Assembly: GCA_029204225.1 (NCBI GenBank)
Contig: CM055096.1
Coordinates: 60,926,957-60,990,956 of the forward strand
DNA from: Diphasiastrum complanatum
Lineage: Eukaryota; Streptophyta; Lycopodiopsida; Lycopodiales; Lycopodiaceae
DNA: 64,000 bases
Reading direction: 5' to 3'
In this document: positions 12,180 to 27,100 of the stretch, in pieces
Layout: every line of letters begins with the position of its first letter
Numbering within the stretch: the stretch's first letter is position 1
Program-made: the position numbers and the translations under genes
The notes under the pieces: model-generated
The model's database searches: none
Seen by the model: the letters and a program-made list of their open reading frames with translations, nothing else
What the model was told of the DNA's origin: nothing

Positions 12180-15100
12180 GTTGAAGTCAAGAATTGATTG
12201 TTTCTACTTGTCAGTAGCTATTCACTAGCATTTTACCATGAAACTTTCATTAATTGAAAAATGGTGCTCAAATAAAGATAAGGTGGTCCACCACATGGTT
12301 CCATGTAGTCTAAGCTAAAAGAGCCAATATCACCCATTACATGAATAGAAGATCATACACTGAGAAATCCATGCAACAAAAATTTGACAATCTTGCAACT
12401 ACTGGACAATATTCAGAATGGCATAATTGTCCAATCCTATTTCTGCTTTGACAAGCCTCAAATAAGATAAACGAAAAGCAATACCACCAAAATCGAAAGA
12501 GGTACTTAAACAAAATGTACTACCTTTGAGTGTGCTGATTTCACTCCAAGTGAGGCTAAAGGTGAATATACCCTCACTGCTTTGTATTCCAGGAATGACC
12601 GATTGGCGATACAGAAAGGAAGTACTTGCAACATTTGTGCTGACAAAGAGATCTGGCGACTCTAAGCAGATTGCTATTCCATCTTTTGTCATTTGCACCG
12701 GACAATCAATGTAATCGGCACCATCATTTATGGCACCTACATAGGATAGGAGTGTACATCCAGGAAAATCTCCACTGGCGCCATTATGACTGATGACAGT
12801 CGATTGAGGCCTTATCCGAGACACTGCATATCAATGAACAGAAATAACCAACTATGCCCACTCTTCATGACAGAAATAAGACCAAAACTAACTTTACCAC
12901 ACAATAAAGCAACATTGGCAAAAACTGTTCCTCAAGGATTGAAGCCAGAAAGATCATTATTATCGTGTCTTGAGAGAAAACTTCAGGTACTTCAGCCAAT
13001 TGAAAAAAGAAACACAAGGTACTCATCATAAATTCTTCTCACAAATAGCTACAGGTTCATAGACTTGAGCACTTCAAATCCACATAATCAGGGTGAGTAA
13101 ATTGCAAAACTTTGTAGTCAATATTGTTACCTGTTCCAGGTGCTGTGATGAGGTCCACATTGTAACAGGCTGTGACCATTTTGTCAACCCAACAGAAAAA
13201 GGTTAGAGAGAGCACCAATATAAGCTGCAAAAAACTGTTCATAAATTCACCTCAGTTCAAATTCCTCTCCAAGAAGACAATGGTTCCCTTTTCTTGACGA
13301 TCAGAAGTTTTGAGCAAAATGAAAGATGAAAAATAATAATGGTTACTGTATAGTCCAGCAACTTCTGAACAAACAAATATGAGCAAATATGCATGCACCT
13401 AGTACCTATAGCCTCCGAAGCTGTTGTTGGAAAGTCAGATAATACACCATCTACCGCAGCAGGATCATCTATAAAACTTCTGTACTCTTTTATAGGATCA
13501 AAACTGTAGTTAAAGCTGAAGGGATACTGGTCGTTATTAAATCCAAGAGCGTACACTTCTAGCTTCAAAAGATGGGCACCCTGCACAAGTGACGTAGCTG
13601 GCTGCAGATACAGAGTAATATTGTCCACTGGCAAAATGTAATCTTTTGGAACGAGAATTCCTGATGCAAAGCTTCTGACATATGTCAAATTCTGAAGCAG
13701 TGCTCCATATGACTGATTAGTAGAAGGATCTACGTCATCTGGTTGCAGCAGTTGAAAGATCAATTTCGTTCCACTCTTCCGAGCTGCTGGTTGCAATGCA
13801 GTTAGTAAGCCTACTTCTGTCGATGAAATAAATTCAGGCCTTAGATTCTTGATGAGAGATAGAGCATAGGAAGTCATGCTTATGTTGTGCTGCTCATAAA
13901 ATCTTGCATACTGCAACAGACACATGAAAACTGTTATCAGCAACGGTTCAGATACCAGAATGTTGACAGTAGAGAGGCCTTCCTACCCCTAATGTGTTTA
14001 TATGGTATGTAGCATGTGGGCCATAATGGCTAAACCCTTATTCATTTAAACTTTGATATTACAAATGGGTTAGATTATCTCAAAAAAGCAGCTGGAAGCT
14101 AAAGGCAACACTTGATGTTGAAAGGTCAATCGGAAATACAAATCATAGGAGCCCTTCCGCATCCAAAGGTACAGAACATATCGTTCCATGTGTACCAAAC
14201 ACAAAAAGGACTTAAGTTTTCTAGGGCTTTTTTGGCAGTTGTTTCTTGAGCATCATTTTTGGCAATCGTTTCTGAAGCTTGGAGCAATCGATTCCTAGCT
14301 ACACTTCCCAGTAACACATGCCAGAATCTGAGACTTAGTTTTTAGGGCTTTTCTGGCAATCATTCTGGAGCATCAAATTTGGCAATTGCTTCTGGGCTAT
14401 CATTTCTGAAGTTCAAACAATTATTTTCTGACAACGGATGCCAAAAATTGCTGGAGTATTCCAATGAGTCGTTTGTTTTTAGCTGCAGATTTCCGGGTTG
14501 TACAGGTCTTGGAAATCTTTCCACCCCTTTGGTCAGAATTTACTGGGTCGAAACGTTTTCTTTTTTTAACAAATTTTTTTTTTGCATGTATATAAAAAAA
14601 TTTCTTTGTTAAACAAATACAATTATTTTTTAATTTTCCTGGCCACATTCCGGAACAGGCAACTATGGTACGGGGCCCCACTGGTACCCGTTCCTAAGGT
14701 TTTCCCTTAGAAAAAGGTACCATTCCATTCCTTAGGACCGGGTGTTCCATTCTTAAGAAACAGGTTTTCATTCCTTCATTCCAGAACAGGTTTTATTTTT
14801 TCGTTCGTTCCATTCTTGAACGGTTATCTATGCAGAGTTGTTGCTTCGCTGATTCCTTTAGGAACTTGATCGGAGTCGCTGCTTCCTTAGGAACGCATTT
14901 TCAGAAACCTAAGGAGTCCTGAACTTAACCACCAGACGTGTTTTCAGGAACTGTATCAAACATGAGTTGAGGATCTGACTCCGATCTGAGACAAAGTTGA
15001 TGAAATCGGTTCTTTAGATATAAACGCTGCAGGAAAGGAGCGCAGGAACTACCGATTGACCACAGACTGCTACAACTAACCGCGCGCACAAAACCTAAGG

Positions 15101-18100
15101 AATGGTAATTTAAGGAACAGTAATTAACCGTACCTTACGTGCCCTAGGAACGGTACTGTACCGTTCCTAGGAACCATGGTACAGGCACATTCTTTAGGCT
15201 ATAGGGGTATTTCTGAACAAATTAAAAAAACAAAACAAAAAAACAAACATTTCTAACAAGATTTTAGCAAAACTTAACATTCATATGGAACAGCATCCTG
15301 TATATGCTGGTATTGTATGGTTCAGAACTATGATTCAAACAATCTAAAACTTCATTTGCTTTGGAAAATGTAATGTATTGGATATTGTATTTTTTAGTGA
15401 TTTTTCCAGCAGACTGTTGCCCATTCCAGAATGAGCAAAAAAAAATTCTCTTTTCAGACTGGAAAAACTGTGTAAATTTCATTTTTTATTCGGACTTTAA
15501 ATGAAGTTGCTTTGCAAAAACATTCATTGATCCTCAACAGCTGACTCGTGAAGATGTTTTGTTGCTGTCAATGGCTTATTCATCCTTTCATCATCAGCGG
15601 AAGTTGTGTCAGAAGGTGTCTTTTCTTTATTCTGACTTTCTACCAAACATGTTAGGAACATTGACCGCCTCACTACGAGAAGAATGGAAACCTCAATCCA
15701 TGCTGCCAGAAGGCCCAGAACTGCTTCCATCTATGCTGCCAGAAAGTACTTTGCTGCCTCTATCTACAAATGCCTCGCTGCCTCAATCTACGAACTGCCA
15801 GAACTGCGTCGCTCCTCTATCTACAAACTGCCAGAACTTAAATGTCTGACAGCCTCTGCTTTCTTTTAGTACTACATAATTTTAAAAAAACGTACTGCAC
15901 CAGTATATTACGGAAGGCTAGGCCGTTAGGCGCAGACAATACTGATAGGCCATTGAACCCAGTTGAAAGGTCACTTAAATTCCTTTCCCAAGCATACAGG
16001 ATGGCAAAGCCATCTTGTAAAGACCCTAAAGGATATTCCCTAAGATGAGGATAGATGAACACAATAAGAGGGACTATGGAGCCAAACAGCCCAACCATTC
16101 CTAGATCAAACCTAGATCTAGCTCCCAAGCCATGCCATGTGAAAGCTAGAGGAGAAGAGAGAAACTGGTAACCTAAACCCAATATGTCGACGGGAGAATC
16201 CCCACCTCATTATATAGAGAGTAGAGTCTTGTGCATGAAACCACGCAACCCCCATGCAGGTCAACTATAAATAGATCACATCTCTTCATGCAGTCCTCCT
16301 GCCTATATCCGTCACACAGACATGCAATACTCCATATGTCTCAATTACAGTGTCTGGGTCCTCTCAAGGTTATTAGTCACAAACTGGCCTTGACATGGAA
16401 TTCAATCACGCCGTGACCAACAATCTCGAATACTGAAGGGCCGGTCTACCATATTAGGACTATTCCAGGTCCTTAACTGAATATGGCCATAAAATTCTTC
16501 CCTCCTTAAATTGCTTCTATCCTTAGAAGCTCCTCAAAACAGGAAAGAATGATAGGAACAGTTCCTTTAACTTTCAATATTAACCGAGAAAAACCATTAT
16601 CCTTAGTTTGACTTTCATATCAAACAAGTACTCAGAGATAAACCTATTTCCAATCGTTAATCTCTATTCTGGAGTACAAACTCTGGTTTGAAAAGTACAC
16701 TAAGAGATATTTTCTCAACAGGGTTACACTCAGCACAAGTTAGTAACATCACCTTCATGTAAACATTTACATGAACCACTGAGTGAAATATTCCCTAACT
16801 TAGGAGATTAAAGTTAAAGAAAAAATGATAATTACAATCTGAAATTATCCACAAACTCTGGCAGACAATTCATAAAAAACTTCCAAATACAACTATCCTT
16901 AGAATTCAATTCTAAGATATGATAATTCATTCAACTAGAATCTCTAGGAGAATCATTAAGATATAGAATGATTAAAACTCAACTTTGAGTATCCCAGATA
17001 CTCTTTTGAGTGAAATGCTCCTGTTTCTAGCACCAAATGCAAAAAAATAGCATTTATTCATCTTAATAGACTTGTCTGTCTCCTATGATAACTGGAGATC
17101 CAATTCAAATGAAGAACTGTACTCAAGCATCTGCAGACCATAAACTATAACAGAACAGCATCCACTAGATAAATAATATCTGTGAGATCAATAGGTTCTC
17201 AATTAAAATACTGGAGTAAAGAGATTCAAAACACTGGTCTGAATTCTTACTCAATTAATAGACCAAGACTTAATCGTCACACTTAAGAATCATCACTGAC
17301 AACAATTAAGTAACTACTTATGATTCGTCAACCATAAATATTTAGATTCGTATGATTCGTCAATCATAATCTCTTGGAATCTAAAATCGTACTTAATCAT
17401 TCACAAGATATTGGAGTATATGTTCCACATGACTCAAGAAAAGTAAGAATCATTCTTCCATTAAGAAAATACAAAATTTGGGAATATTCTTCAAATAGGA
17501 TTCTTTAACTGAAGTGCAAGATTCAAGTTCTATAAACCACTCGTAATTAAAAACTGAACGCATACCAAAATCATCTTCAACTACAAAAAACTTTAGATTA
17601 CAATCTAGAATCAATTCTAGATACCCAAAGTCCTGCTAAATATCAATTCAGTTATTATTCTTGGATTCGTTATGATTCGTTATCCAATTGAGCGCTCTGG
17701 GATACAATCACTAATGAGCTGAGTCTATTCCTTAACTAAGGAATACTCTAACCCAAGAATATTGTATATCCAATGCACATAATTTTAACTGATGAACCCA
17801 AATGGTTCACTAATCATGCGTCTTACAAGCAATATAATTCAAAGACCATCAGTTCCTGGTTAATCCACATCACACTGATCGTTTTACCAATTAACTTTAT
17901 CCTGGAGTAATCAACTACTCAAGTGAATTGCTAATGATTCAAAAATCTCAAATGTCTAGGTGCAGATCTTAATTATACTAGCATAACACCACATTTAGAT
18001 CCATATCCAAATCATTCATAAGTTAATCCATAAATCTTCCACACAAAGATTTGTTAATTCTACAAGTATCTGTCAAACAATACTTGATCATATGTCTATG

Positions 18101-21100
18101 TTCACAGACTAGGTTAAGTGCACCAAATAACTCTAGTAACCAAGAATACACAGTAGATTCATACAAGATTAATCGTGCACATATGTGAATAATCTCACTA
18201 TGACCCTGTACATAAACACATTCTTATCTGGCAGATTCCTCCAGAACCCACATATGTTACTCACATATCTCACTGAAATCTTGTAACTCAGTTACAAAAG
18301 ATTTTCTATTTCTCATGAGTAAATAACATATCCGAAAAATCTCTAAGATAAATAACATTCACTCTCAACAGTTTTTCGATCCCACTTACTTCTAATTACA
18401 TAATTTCTCCCACTAAATCAACCCCTCTCTGATCCTAGTACTTAAACTAAGATTAGGTTGACCCAATATAGAACTCTCCGACTTAAATTCTGATCAAACT
18501 TACTTCTATTCCAACCAAAATGGAATTAATAACCTTTGACCTTTCATTGTACTACTTATAGATAATGATTCGAATATCAAACCTGTTCTAGTTCCAGATT
18601 GTTCACAATCCCTAGAGAATTTCTCTTATTCGAAAAGTTCCAATTAGGTATCTTACTCTGAATCTATCCGAAATTACTTCCAGACCAAATCTCATTTCTA
18701 TACCACAGTTGGTTCTCTTCCAAAAAACTATGCAACCTACAGATTCCCAAATAGAATTTTATCCCACCACTTCACCCCTCCTTTTAAAGAAATTATAAAT
18801 TTCAATAAAAGTTAACTGGAAAGATGATATATGAAAATATCTAAATCAAAGAAAAGTCAGTAATAAGTGCTTCCACTACAGGATTCACTCTATTACAACC
18901 AGGACTTTTCCCTCAAATATTTTCAACCTGAGTGACAGTACAATCATTCCATTGAAATCTATTTATGCAACAAAGATATTTTAGATTTAAGAAATGAAAC
19001 ACTTTAACCTTAGAATTTATCTGAATTCCAAGTCCATTCCCACAAGTAGTAATTTATATGAAATAACAGTCTTTCAGAAGAATAACTTCATGCTGGAAAG
19101 AATTCATATAAACTAGTCTGATGTCTTATATTCGAGAACTTACTAAGAAGAGGATTAATTAAGAAAGCGAGAAATAGATTTGAGGGCCTCTGATTTTGTA
19201 AATAATGAGATACCACATTGGGATGTAGAATAAACCTCAAAATTTCCCAAAATACCCCACATTTGATCAAACGGTTTCATTTTTCCCATATCGCAACTAG
19301 GTACTAAAACACGCCATTGATCATCAGATGTTTACAGTCCTAGAATTCCCTTTCCAAAATTATTGATGTCCCATACCATCAGCTTTGCCTTCCAGAAAAC
19401 CCTTAACCGCCTTATCTGATATTTTAGAGATCCACTGATCATCTAGCTATCCTATAATCACTATATAATCACTATCATTCAGTCCATATTAACTGGACAA
19501 TTTACCACAAATTATCTATGAACTTGAACAAACAACATGATTCAGAGCATTGTGGACTAATGCAAGCAGTTCATAACTTCATCTGAGCAAAATCCAGCAA
19601 TGAACCAAGTAACCATATTAACTTTTGCAAATCACTCAGCACCATTTGAAAAACTTCCTCAAGAAATCATGAAACTGCAAATAGATTCCAACAAATTCGC
19701 AGCATCTTTTACCAAAAAAAATCCATGTACAAGTGCACTCTACCAGTAATTTCGAAAAGTATGCTGCTTATCTGGAATTTGTGAATCCAACTTCATAATT
19801 TTCTTGAGATAAAACAGCACTAAAACCGGGATGTAAATCCAAGCGCTTCAACTTCCAAATCGATGTAGTCTTGTCTCCATCCATCCATGACTGCATCTTA
19901 GTCGGGCTCTGATACTAATGTAAAGACCCTAAAGGATAATCCCTAAGATGAGGATAGAAGAACACAATAAGAGAGACTATGGAGCCAAACCGCCCAACCA
20001 ATCCTAGATCAAACCTGGATCTAGCCCCCAAGCCATGCCATGTGAAAGCTAGAGGAGAAGAGAGAAACTGGTAACCTAAACCCAATATGTCGACGGGAGA
20101 ATCCCCACCTCATTATATAGAGAGTAGAGTCCTGTGCATGAAACCATGCAACCCCCATGCAGGTCAACTATAAATAGATCACATCTTTTCATGCAGTCCT
20201 CCTGCCTATATCCGTCACACAGATGCAATACTCCATATGTCTCAATTATAGTGTTTGGGTCCTCTCAAGGTTATTAGTCACAAACCGGCCTTGACATGGA
20301 ATTAAATCACGGCGTGACCAACAATCTCGAATACTGGAGGGTCGGTCTACCATATTAGGACTTTTCCAGGTCCTTAACCGAATATGGCCATAACACATCC
20401 CCTTTTTATGGTCTACACATTTTGACTTTTCATGGGCTGTATGTAGTATGCTTCAGAAATTTCTCCATGATTGTAAGCTGCCTCCAGAATTTCTTTATCA
20501 CTTCTATATCCAGGTCACACCACTTTCTTTCTCATAGCTTCTTTTACTGAAAACTTGCCTCCAGAATTTTCAGAGGCTTTAATGGAAATACACAAAAAAA
20601 AACTGCAAGTGAAAACTCTCCCAACTAACAGGGCAGTCACGATCATGTCCACATAATTTTCTATGGAGAATAGCAAGGTAAAGTGAAACAAAAGTAATGA
20701 AATCTGGATGATGCTCCTTTGCTCTTCAATGACTAGTTTAGCAAAAATTTGCAAAGTTGCATAAGGCTGCTGACCTGTATATTAAACCAAGAGAAAGATC
20801 GAGAACCAGTTTCATTGGTATACTGAGTAGCAATCCCAACAACCATTTCAGGAGTCAAAACTGCAAAAACATTGTCATATGCATTTGTGCGCATTTGAAT
20901 TGGCTGTGTTGCTGCACCAAAGCTTTTTCAATTTAGCACAGTGAAAACTGATGTAACATGCATTCAAAGATTTACCTATCTGTTTTACAGAAAGTAGCAC
21001 CTCGTCTACAACGATGTTTTAAAATGAGAAACGAACACAAAACTTAATAGAGCATTTGTGAACTTGAAACTATAAATGAAGTCAATTTTTTGCAGAATTT

Positions 21101-24100
21101 TTGCACAAGCATTAGACTGCATCATTTGAATGAGCCAGATATCCTTATTTATGATAGGGAAAGCAAACTACATTTACACAGAACTTGATACATGCAGTAA
21201 ATATGCTGACCGGATGTCTGGATAACTTCATACAAAACCGTAAACTGGGACCACTCTCAGTCAGATGGGAAGGCTTTTCATTGTTTGCAATAATGTTCAA
21301 ATATCATGTTTGCAGCTTAAATTCCAAGATGAGAAGCACACTTAAAATCTTGCTAAGCTTCTCGTTTATGCTAATCGCTGTGCTGCAGCAATATCACGTA
21401 TGAAGTTGAATGATTGAAGACCTATCTGATCTTCTAGAAAGCAGCATATCAACATGCATTGATTATGCCATCTGTATTAGGCATATGCAATCTACTCAGA
21501 TCATAATTTTGTTCAAATCAGGGTTACGAGTACTCTTTCGAAGTAGCCATGTAATGTTGAAAGAGCATCCAAATATCTAGTTGTTGAGTGGAGCTACCTT
21601 ATCTCTGAGACCACCATACCCCACCTTGTAGTCCTGCTCCTATCTGGTACTATAAGGAACAAATATATCAATGCTATGTCTAAGATAGTACCCAACATAA
21701 AAAAGGAGGCATGCATAGGATAAGAAATAAAAACCAAATCCCATTCACTTATTTAATGTCACATTCTAAGGAGTCAATGGTCTCTGAGTCAGTCACTTTC
21801 TTAAAGACCAGCACATGCAAGCATCCCTGAAAATAGAAAAGTCGTCATAGTATACGTAGTTGAGGTTGACAAATACGAGGGAGGAGAGTGCCCAACATAA
21901 CTAGCAAGATCTGCAATCTTCAACTTCATGGACTCCGCCCACAAAGTCTCAGACCATCAACAACATCACGCATAGCACAGACCATACAGTGAGATTGTTC
22001 CCAAAAGAACCAACACTTTGCCACATACAGGGAGTTCAAGGGCTTAGAAATTTTGAGCCCACTGGAGTTGCATATACAAAGCAAAGTGGCATTCAAACGT
22101 TTGAAACATGTTTGGAAAAAATCAAACATTTGGAACATTTTTCGCCTTTCTCAAGTGTTTAAAGGGTCGGAAGATTACATAATTTAGAAATATAGAGGTT
22201 AGATAATCATGTAAGTTTAGAAAAAGCATTCAATTTACTATGACTAACAAAGGCCATATACTGCAGTCGGCCACGTCAATGCCATGTGGTCGACACTTGG
22301 CAGTATGCATGCTACCAGTCCTCACACTGGGCTAGGAGAGGCTTGCTCCATATCAGGGAGTAGGCAAGGTTGGGTGGATCAGTTAGTGTTTGCCCTACTG
22401 TGGTGTTTAGATCTCTAACAATGGCCCTGGACAAAATGATGACGTGCAAATCGTAGGCATAGATAAACCATATCTCCAAGCTGAAACTCAACATGGCGGC
22501 GATGACGATCAACTGAGGTCTAATAACGCTGCTGAACATGCTGTAAATGAGAACTAGCCCGGGTAATAAGCTTTCGGGCACCTAATAGGAAGGATGCAAG
22601 TTTGACAAGTGTATCCTTGTATCCTCAGGAGGGAGAGAAATGCCAGGTAAAAGAGGCCATGAGATAATAAAAAAGGTGAGACACCTGTGCTGGTACTAAC
22701 AGAGCTATTATAGCTATACTATGCTAAACATAAATGCTGATCCCAATCCTTCCCAGAAGGAGTAACAAAATGGCGTAAATAATCCTCAAGGATCCTGTTA
22801 AGGACCTCAGACTGCCCATCAAAAGTAGAGTGATAAGCAAGACCCATAAAAAGCTGTACATCCAAGATACACATAAGCTTTGTCCAAAATATGGATGTAA
22901 ACTTACTATTCCGATCAAAAACGATAGTACGAGGAAATCCATGCAGGCGGAAAATCTCTGATAGGAACAAACGTGCACACTGCTCTGCTGTGGTAGTACT
23001 ACGAACTGGTATAAAATGTGCATGTTTCAAGAACTTGTCAACTACCACCATACATGAATCATGACCAAGCTGGGTATGGGGACCCTGTCAGCAGGATAGG
23101 GGCCCACGTTGGGTCCCGATGTGCAGTCGGCCACGTCAGAGCCACGTGGCCGACACTTGGTAGTACGCATGCTACCAAGCCTCACACTAGGCTAGGAGGG
23201 GCTTGCTCCATATTAGGGAGTAGGCAAGGTTGGGTGGATCAATTAGTGTTTGCCCTACTGTGGTGTTTAGATCTCTAACATTGGTATCAGAGCCATCTCC
23301 TTCTTTGGGAGCTTAGTAGCTGCAGCGGAGAAAGTAGATAGACTGCACAGAATCTCTAAAAATTCTCAGCGCTTTTGTGATGCAGGTCTAGCGGCGGTTT
23401 TTGCAGCTATCCATCTGAATTTTCCAACAAGGTTTTGCTTCAGAGATAGGGGACTGACCAGCGAGCAGGGTGCTCAAGAAATTCAGATTTTTGCAAGTGA
23501 TTTTGAGCCCCAAATCAGAGAAATTCTGGCTGTCCAATCAGCGAGGGCAGGGAGCTACAAATTTCGGAATTTCTTGCATCTTTTTCGGTCTTTTGCCCTA
23601 TTTTTTGAAGCCTCAGGTCTGCAAATAGATCAACAAGCAGTCTTCCTCAGAAATCCGGAAATTTTTTAACCATTTTCTGGGCTTCAAACTTGAATTTTCC
23701 GGGACAGCAGGTCTGAAATTTGTAGTGGAAGAGCTGAGAGGGTTTCTCTTCGTATCTTCTTTGGAAGTATAGTCCTCAGAAACAGCTAAGTTTTCTTTCC
23801 CTTCTTTGTACAGTTCTAATTAGTCTTTTCGACTTTCTTTTGAGAAGAAACATCAGGCACTCCTTTTCTATCTCTGAAAATGACCACTTCTCCGGGACCT
23901 GATCAACCCCTGACAAGAGGCATTGATGAATTAGAAATGGAATCTCTGAGGTTCAGTAAGGGGAAAGAACCCATGGAAGTAGAGGAACAGGAGCAATTCG
24001 CCGAAGAACTCGACAAGTTGGTTACCAAGGAGCAGTATCTCCACTTGGTAACAGAAGTCGATGAATTGAAACTGGCTTACGCTAATTTCAAATCCAGTAT

Positions 24101-27100
24101 GGATGACTCGTTCGCCGAGCTCAAAAGTTTGATTTTGAACTCCGCGAAAGGAAGCCTCCCATCCACTTCTCAGCCATCCCCTTCCCCAATTCCATCAGTT
24201 TCGGGTGAGCCTATGCGGTCTCACCCCAGTGTCTTTAAAGACTTAAAGCCTCCTACTTTTATTGGGGAAGAGAAGGATAGAAACGCAGATATTCTACAAA
24301 CCTTCCTCAGCAAATGGAAGAACATTCATGCTCTTAAACATACCCCTGACCATTCGCAAGCTATTGAGGCCGGTCTTTCCTTAGGACCCATGGCCTATAA
24401 GTGGTGGTTAAACCTCCAAGAGACTGGGCAGACTCCCCGGTCATGGAAAGCTTTTGAAGAAGCCTTCCTAAGAGAGTTTTTACCAGAAAACGAACTTGAT
24501 AGAGCCTGAGACGCCTGGGAGAAAACGTTAATGGACAAATCTTTAATCCAATATATCTCACAATATCGAGAAGCAATTTTAAAGATAGAAAATATGGATG
24601 ATTATCAAAAAATCAGAGGATTTGTCCGTGGCCTTAAAAATGAATATAAAGTAGGGGTCCAGAGAAACTCACCCACTACCCTAGAGCAAGCTCTCAGATA
24701 TGCTCAAATCTATGATCATTCAATAGGTAGGAAGAGGGTGAGACAACAGCCCCTTTCTAAGCAGCTTCCTTAGAAAGACTTTCAATTTAAAAGGAAATAT
24801 TTAAAAAGAAAGAAAGAAGATAAAGTTAAAAGTGAAGCTCCTCAGAAAATGCCCATCGCTCATACAGCCCTTAAAACCAGAAGATTTTGAGAAAGACAAA
24901 CAAGAACGTTTGTGCTTTGTGTGTATGGGCAAGGGACACATAGTCAGACAGTGTCCCAAGGGGCCATTCACTAAAAAAGATAAAAAAGATAAAAATTGAG
25001 TTCATCTTGTTCAGACTGTATGTTTCCCAAGTGACTCAGTAGCTTCTGAGATTAAAGTGTTTCATGAAGACCATGAACATTGTTGCCAGCTAACCTCTGC
25101 AATGCTAGCGAGACCCTTCAGCTTTGGGCCGCATGACCTAGTACGTATGCATGGGAAAGTTGGTAACCAGTCAGTCAGAGTCATGGTTGATGATGGGGCA
25201 ACCCATAATTTCATCAACTACACCCTAGTTAAAAAACTCAAACTTTCAGAAGCACCTAGTCAGCATAGGTACATAGTTTCATTAGCTAAGGGTGAAGATA
25301 AGAAAATTTGGGAAACTATGGTAAGTAATCTAAATCTTGGTATTTAGGGATATCAAGATGAAATAAACTTTCAGATAATGCACCTGGATCGCACAGACAT
25401 TGTTCTTAGGAGAGATTGGCTCTACAGCTTAGGACCTTCCCTCCACAGAAATTATCAGGAGAACACCCTCAGCTTTCAGCATAAAGGCCGAGAGATCCAG
25501 TTGCATGGGGAGCATGATGTCCCCAACAGTCCTATGGTCTGCAGTTCAGAGCTCTGTCAGCTAATCGGAGGCGACGACCATCAGGTATTCTTATGTGACT
25601 TTCAGTTTATTCCAGAGTTTCTATTTCCAATTCTTTACCGTAGAAAATCAGTAAATTAGAAACTTTGTTGTCTAAATTCGAAGATGTTTTTCCTGAAGAT
25701 TTACCACATGGTTTACCACCTAGCAGAGAAGTAGATCATGTAATAAACCTAGTACCAGGTACAACACCTGTTTCTAAACCTCCGTATCGGGTCAGCCGAA
25801 CAGAGTATAAAGAAATAACTAGGCAATTAACAGATTACCTTGGGAAAGGCCAAATTCAGTCCAGTAGTTCACCATGGGCCTGACCAGTCCTTTTGGTGAA
25901 AAAGAAAGAGGGGTCTATGCATCTTTGCGTAGATTACAGAGCCCTCAATAGAGTCGCAATTAAGAATAAATACCCAATGCCTCGGGCAGACGAGTTGTTT
26001 GATCAACTCAACGGGGCTAAGTTTTATAATAAAATAGACTTAAGATCGGGAAATTATCAAGTCCGTATAGTCCCGAAAACAGCTTTAGGGACTCATTATG
26101 AGTTTAAGGTGATGCCTTTTGGGCTCACAAATCCTCCAGCTACCTTTATGACCTTGATGAACAGTGTCCTCAGACCATACTTGGGTAAGTTTGTAGTCGT
26201 ATTTTTAGATGACATCCTCGTGCACAGTAAGACGAGGAAGGAGCATCTTAAACACTTCAAAAAGGTATTTCGACTGCTTAGAAAGCATAAGCTTTATGCT
26301 AAGAAACCTAAGTGGGAATTCTTCGTTGAAGAAGTAGCTTATTTGGGTCACACTATCTCGGCAGATGGGATTAAGATGGACCCCAGTAAGGTTAAAGCCA
26401 TACTCAGTTGGCTGAGACCTCAGAATATTTTAGAGCTTCAGATCTTTCTTGGTTTGGCGGGATATTACAAACGATTTGTCAAGGAATATGCTCAAATAGC
26501 AGTTCCCATGACAAATCTTCTTAAGGGGAAGGGAAAGGAGTTCATTTGGGAGTCCGCACAGCAGGAGAGCTTTGATGCTCTCAAAACAGCCTTAGCTACA
26601 GCACCAGTTTAAAAAGTCGTCGACCCCAATCAGCCATTTGTGGTCGAAACAGATGCTAGCAACTTTGCAGTAGGTGCTGTGCTAACTCAGGGTGGACGAC
26701 CAGTTGCGTTCGAGAGTAAAAAACTCGTGCCAGCTCAGACTAGGTACAGTGCCTATGAAAAGGAACTCTTTTCTATAGTCCATGCCCTTAAGACTTGGAG
26801 GCATTATTTGTATGGTGCCAACTTTGAGGTCCTGACAGACCATGAGAGTCTCAGATACCTTTGCAATCAACCTGAGCTTAGAGGTAGGAAAGCTCGTTGG
26901 GCAGAGTTGATGCAAGAGTTTGACATGTCTATCAGATATAGATGTGGAAAATTCAACACAGTAGCAGATGTACTTAGTAGAATGCCTATGATAAACGAGC
27001 TGAGTTTTACTCAGATTCGTAGTGAGTTACTCGAGTCCTTGAGAGGGAAGTGCCAGCATGATGCATTCTTCTCTATTATCTGGAACTCAATCCAGAGCAA

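Larger units (their letters stand above)
16016..20395 (-). mobile_element. Non-coding LTR retrotransposon (LARD type), intact ends
   Basis: Two direct LTRs (16016-16494 and 19919-20395, about 95% identical by eye) flank 3.4 kb without coding capacity. On the minus strand the 5' LTR is the right one. It is followed by a PBS (TAGTATCAGAGCC, 19917-19905, one mismatch to iMet). A purine tract (AAGGAGGGAAGAA, 16507-16495) precedes the left 3' LTR. The 5-bp flanks CATCT and CATCC are a near-perfect target duplication. Around 16540-16690 the minus strand keeps a decayed trace of an integrase C-terminal/chromodomain end, so the element derives from a Ty3/gypsy chromovirus. It fills most of GDPDL intron 4, in the gene's orientation. 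Confidence 0.82.

Noticed and set aside
15559-15869. Overlapping ORFs with repeated LPE and SIY words
   Set aside because: They are translations of a minisatellite in an intron, without start context or homology.
22085-22145. Shared ACATTTGGAACATTTTTC words with 44890-44970 as a transposon pair
   Set aside because: Similarity is limited to short A/T-rich words, and no ends or duplications could be defined.
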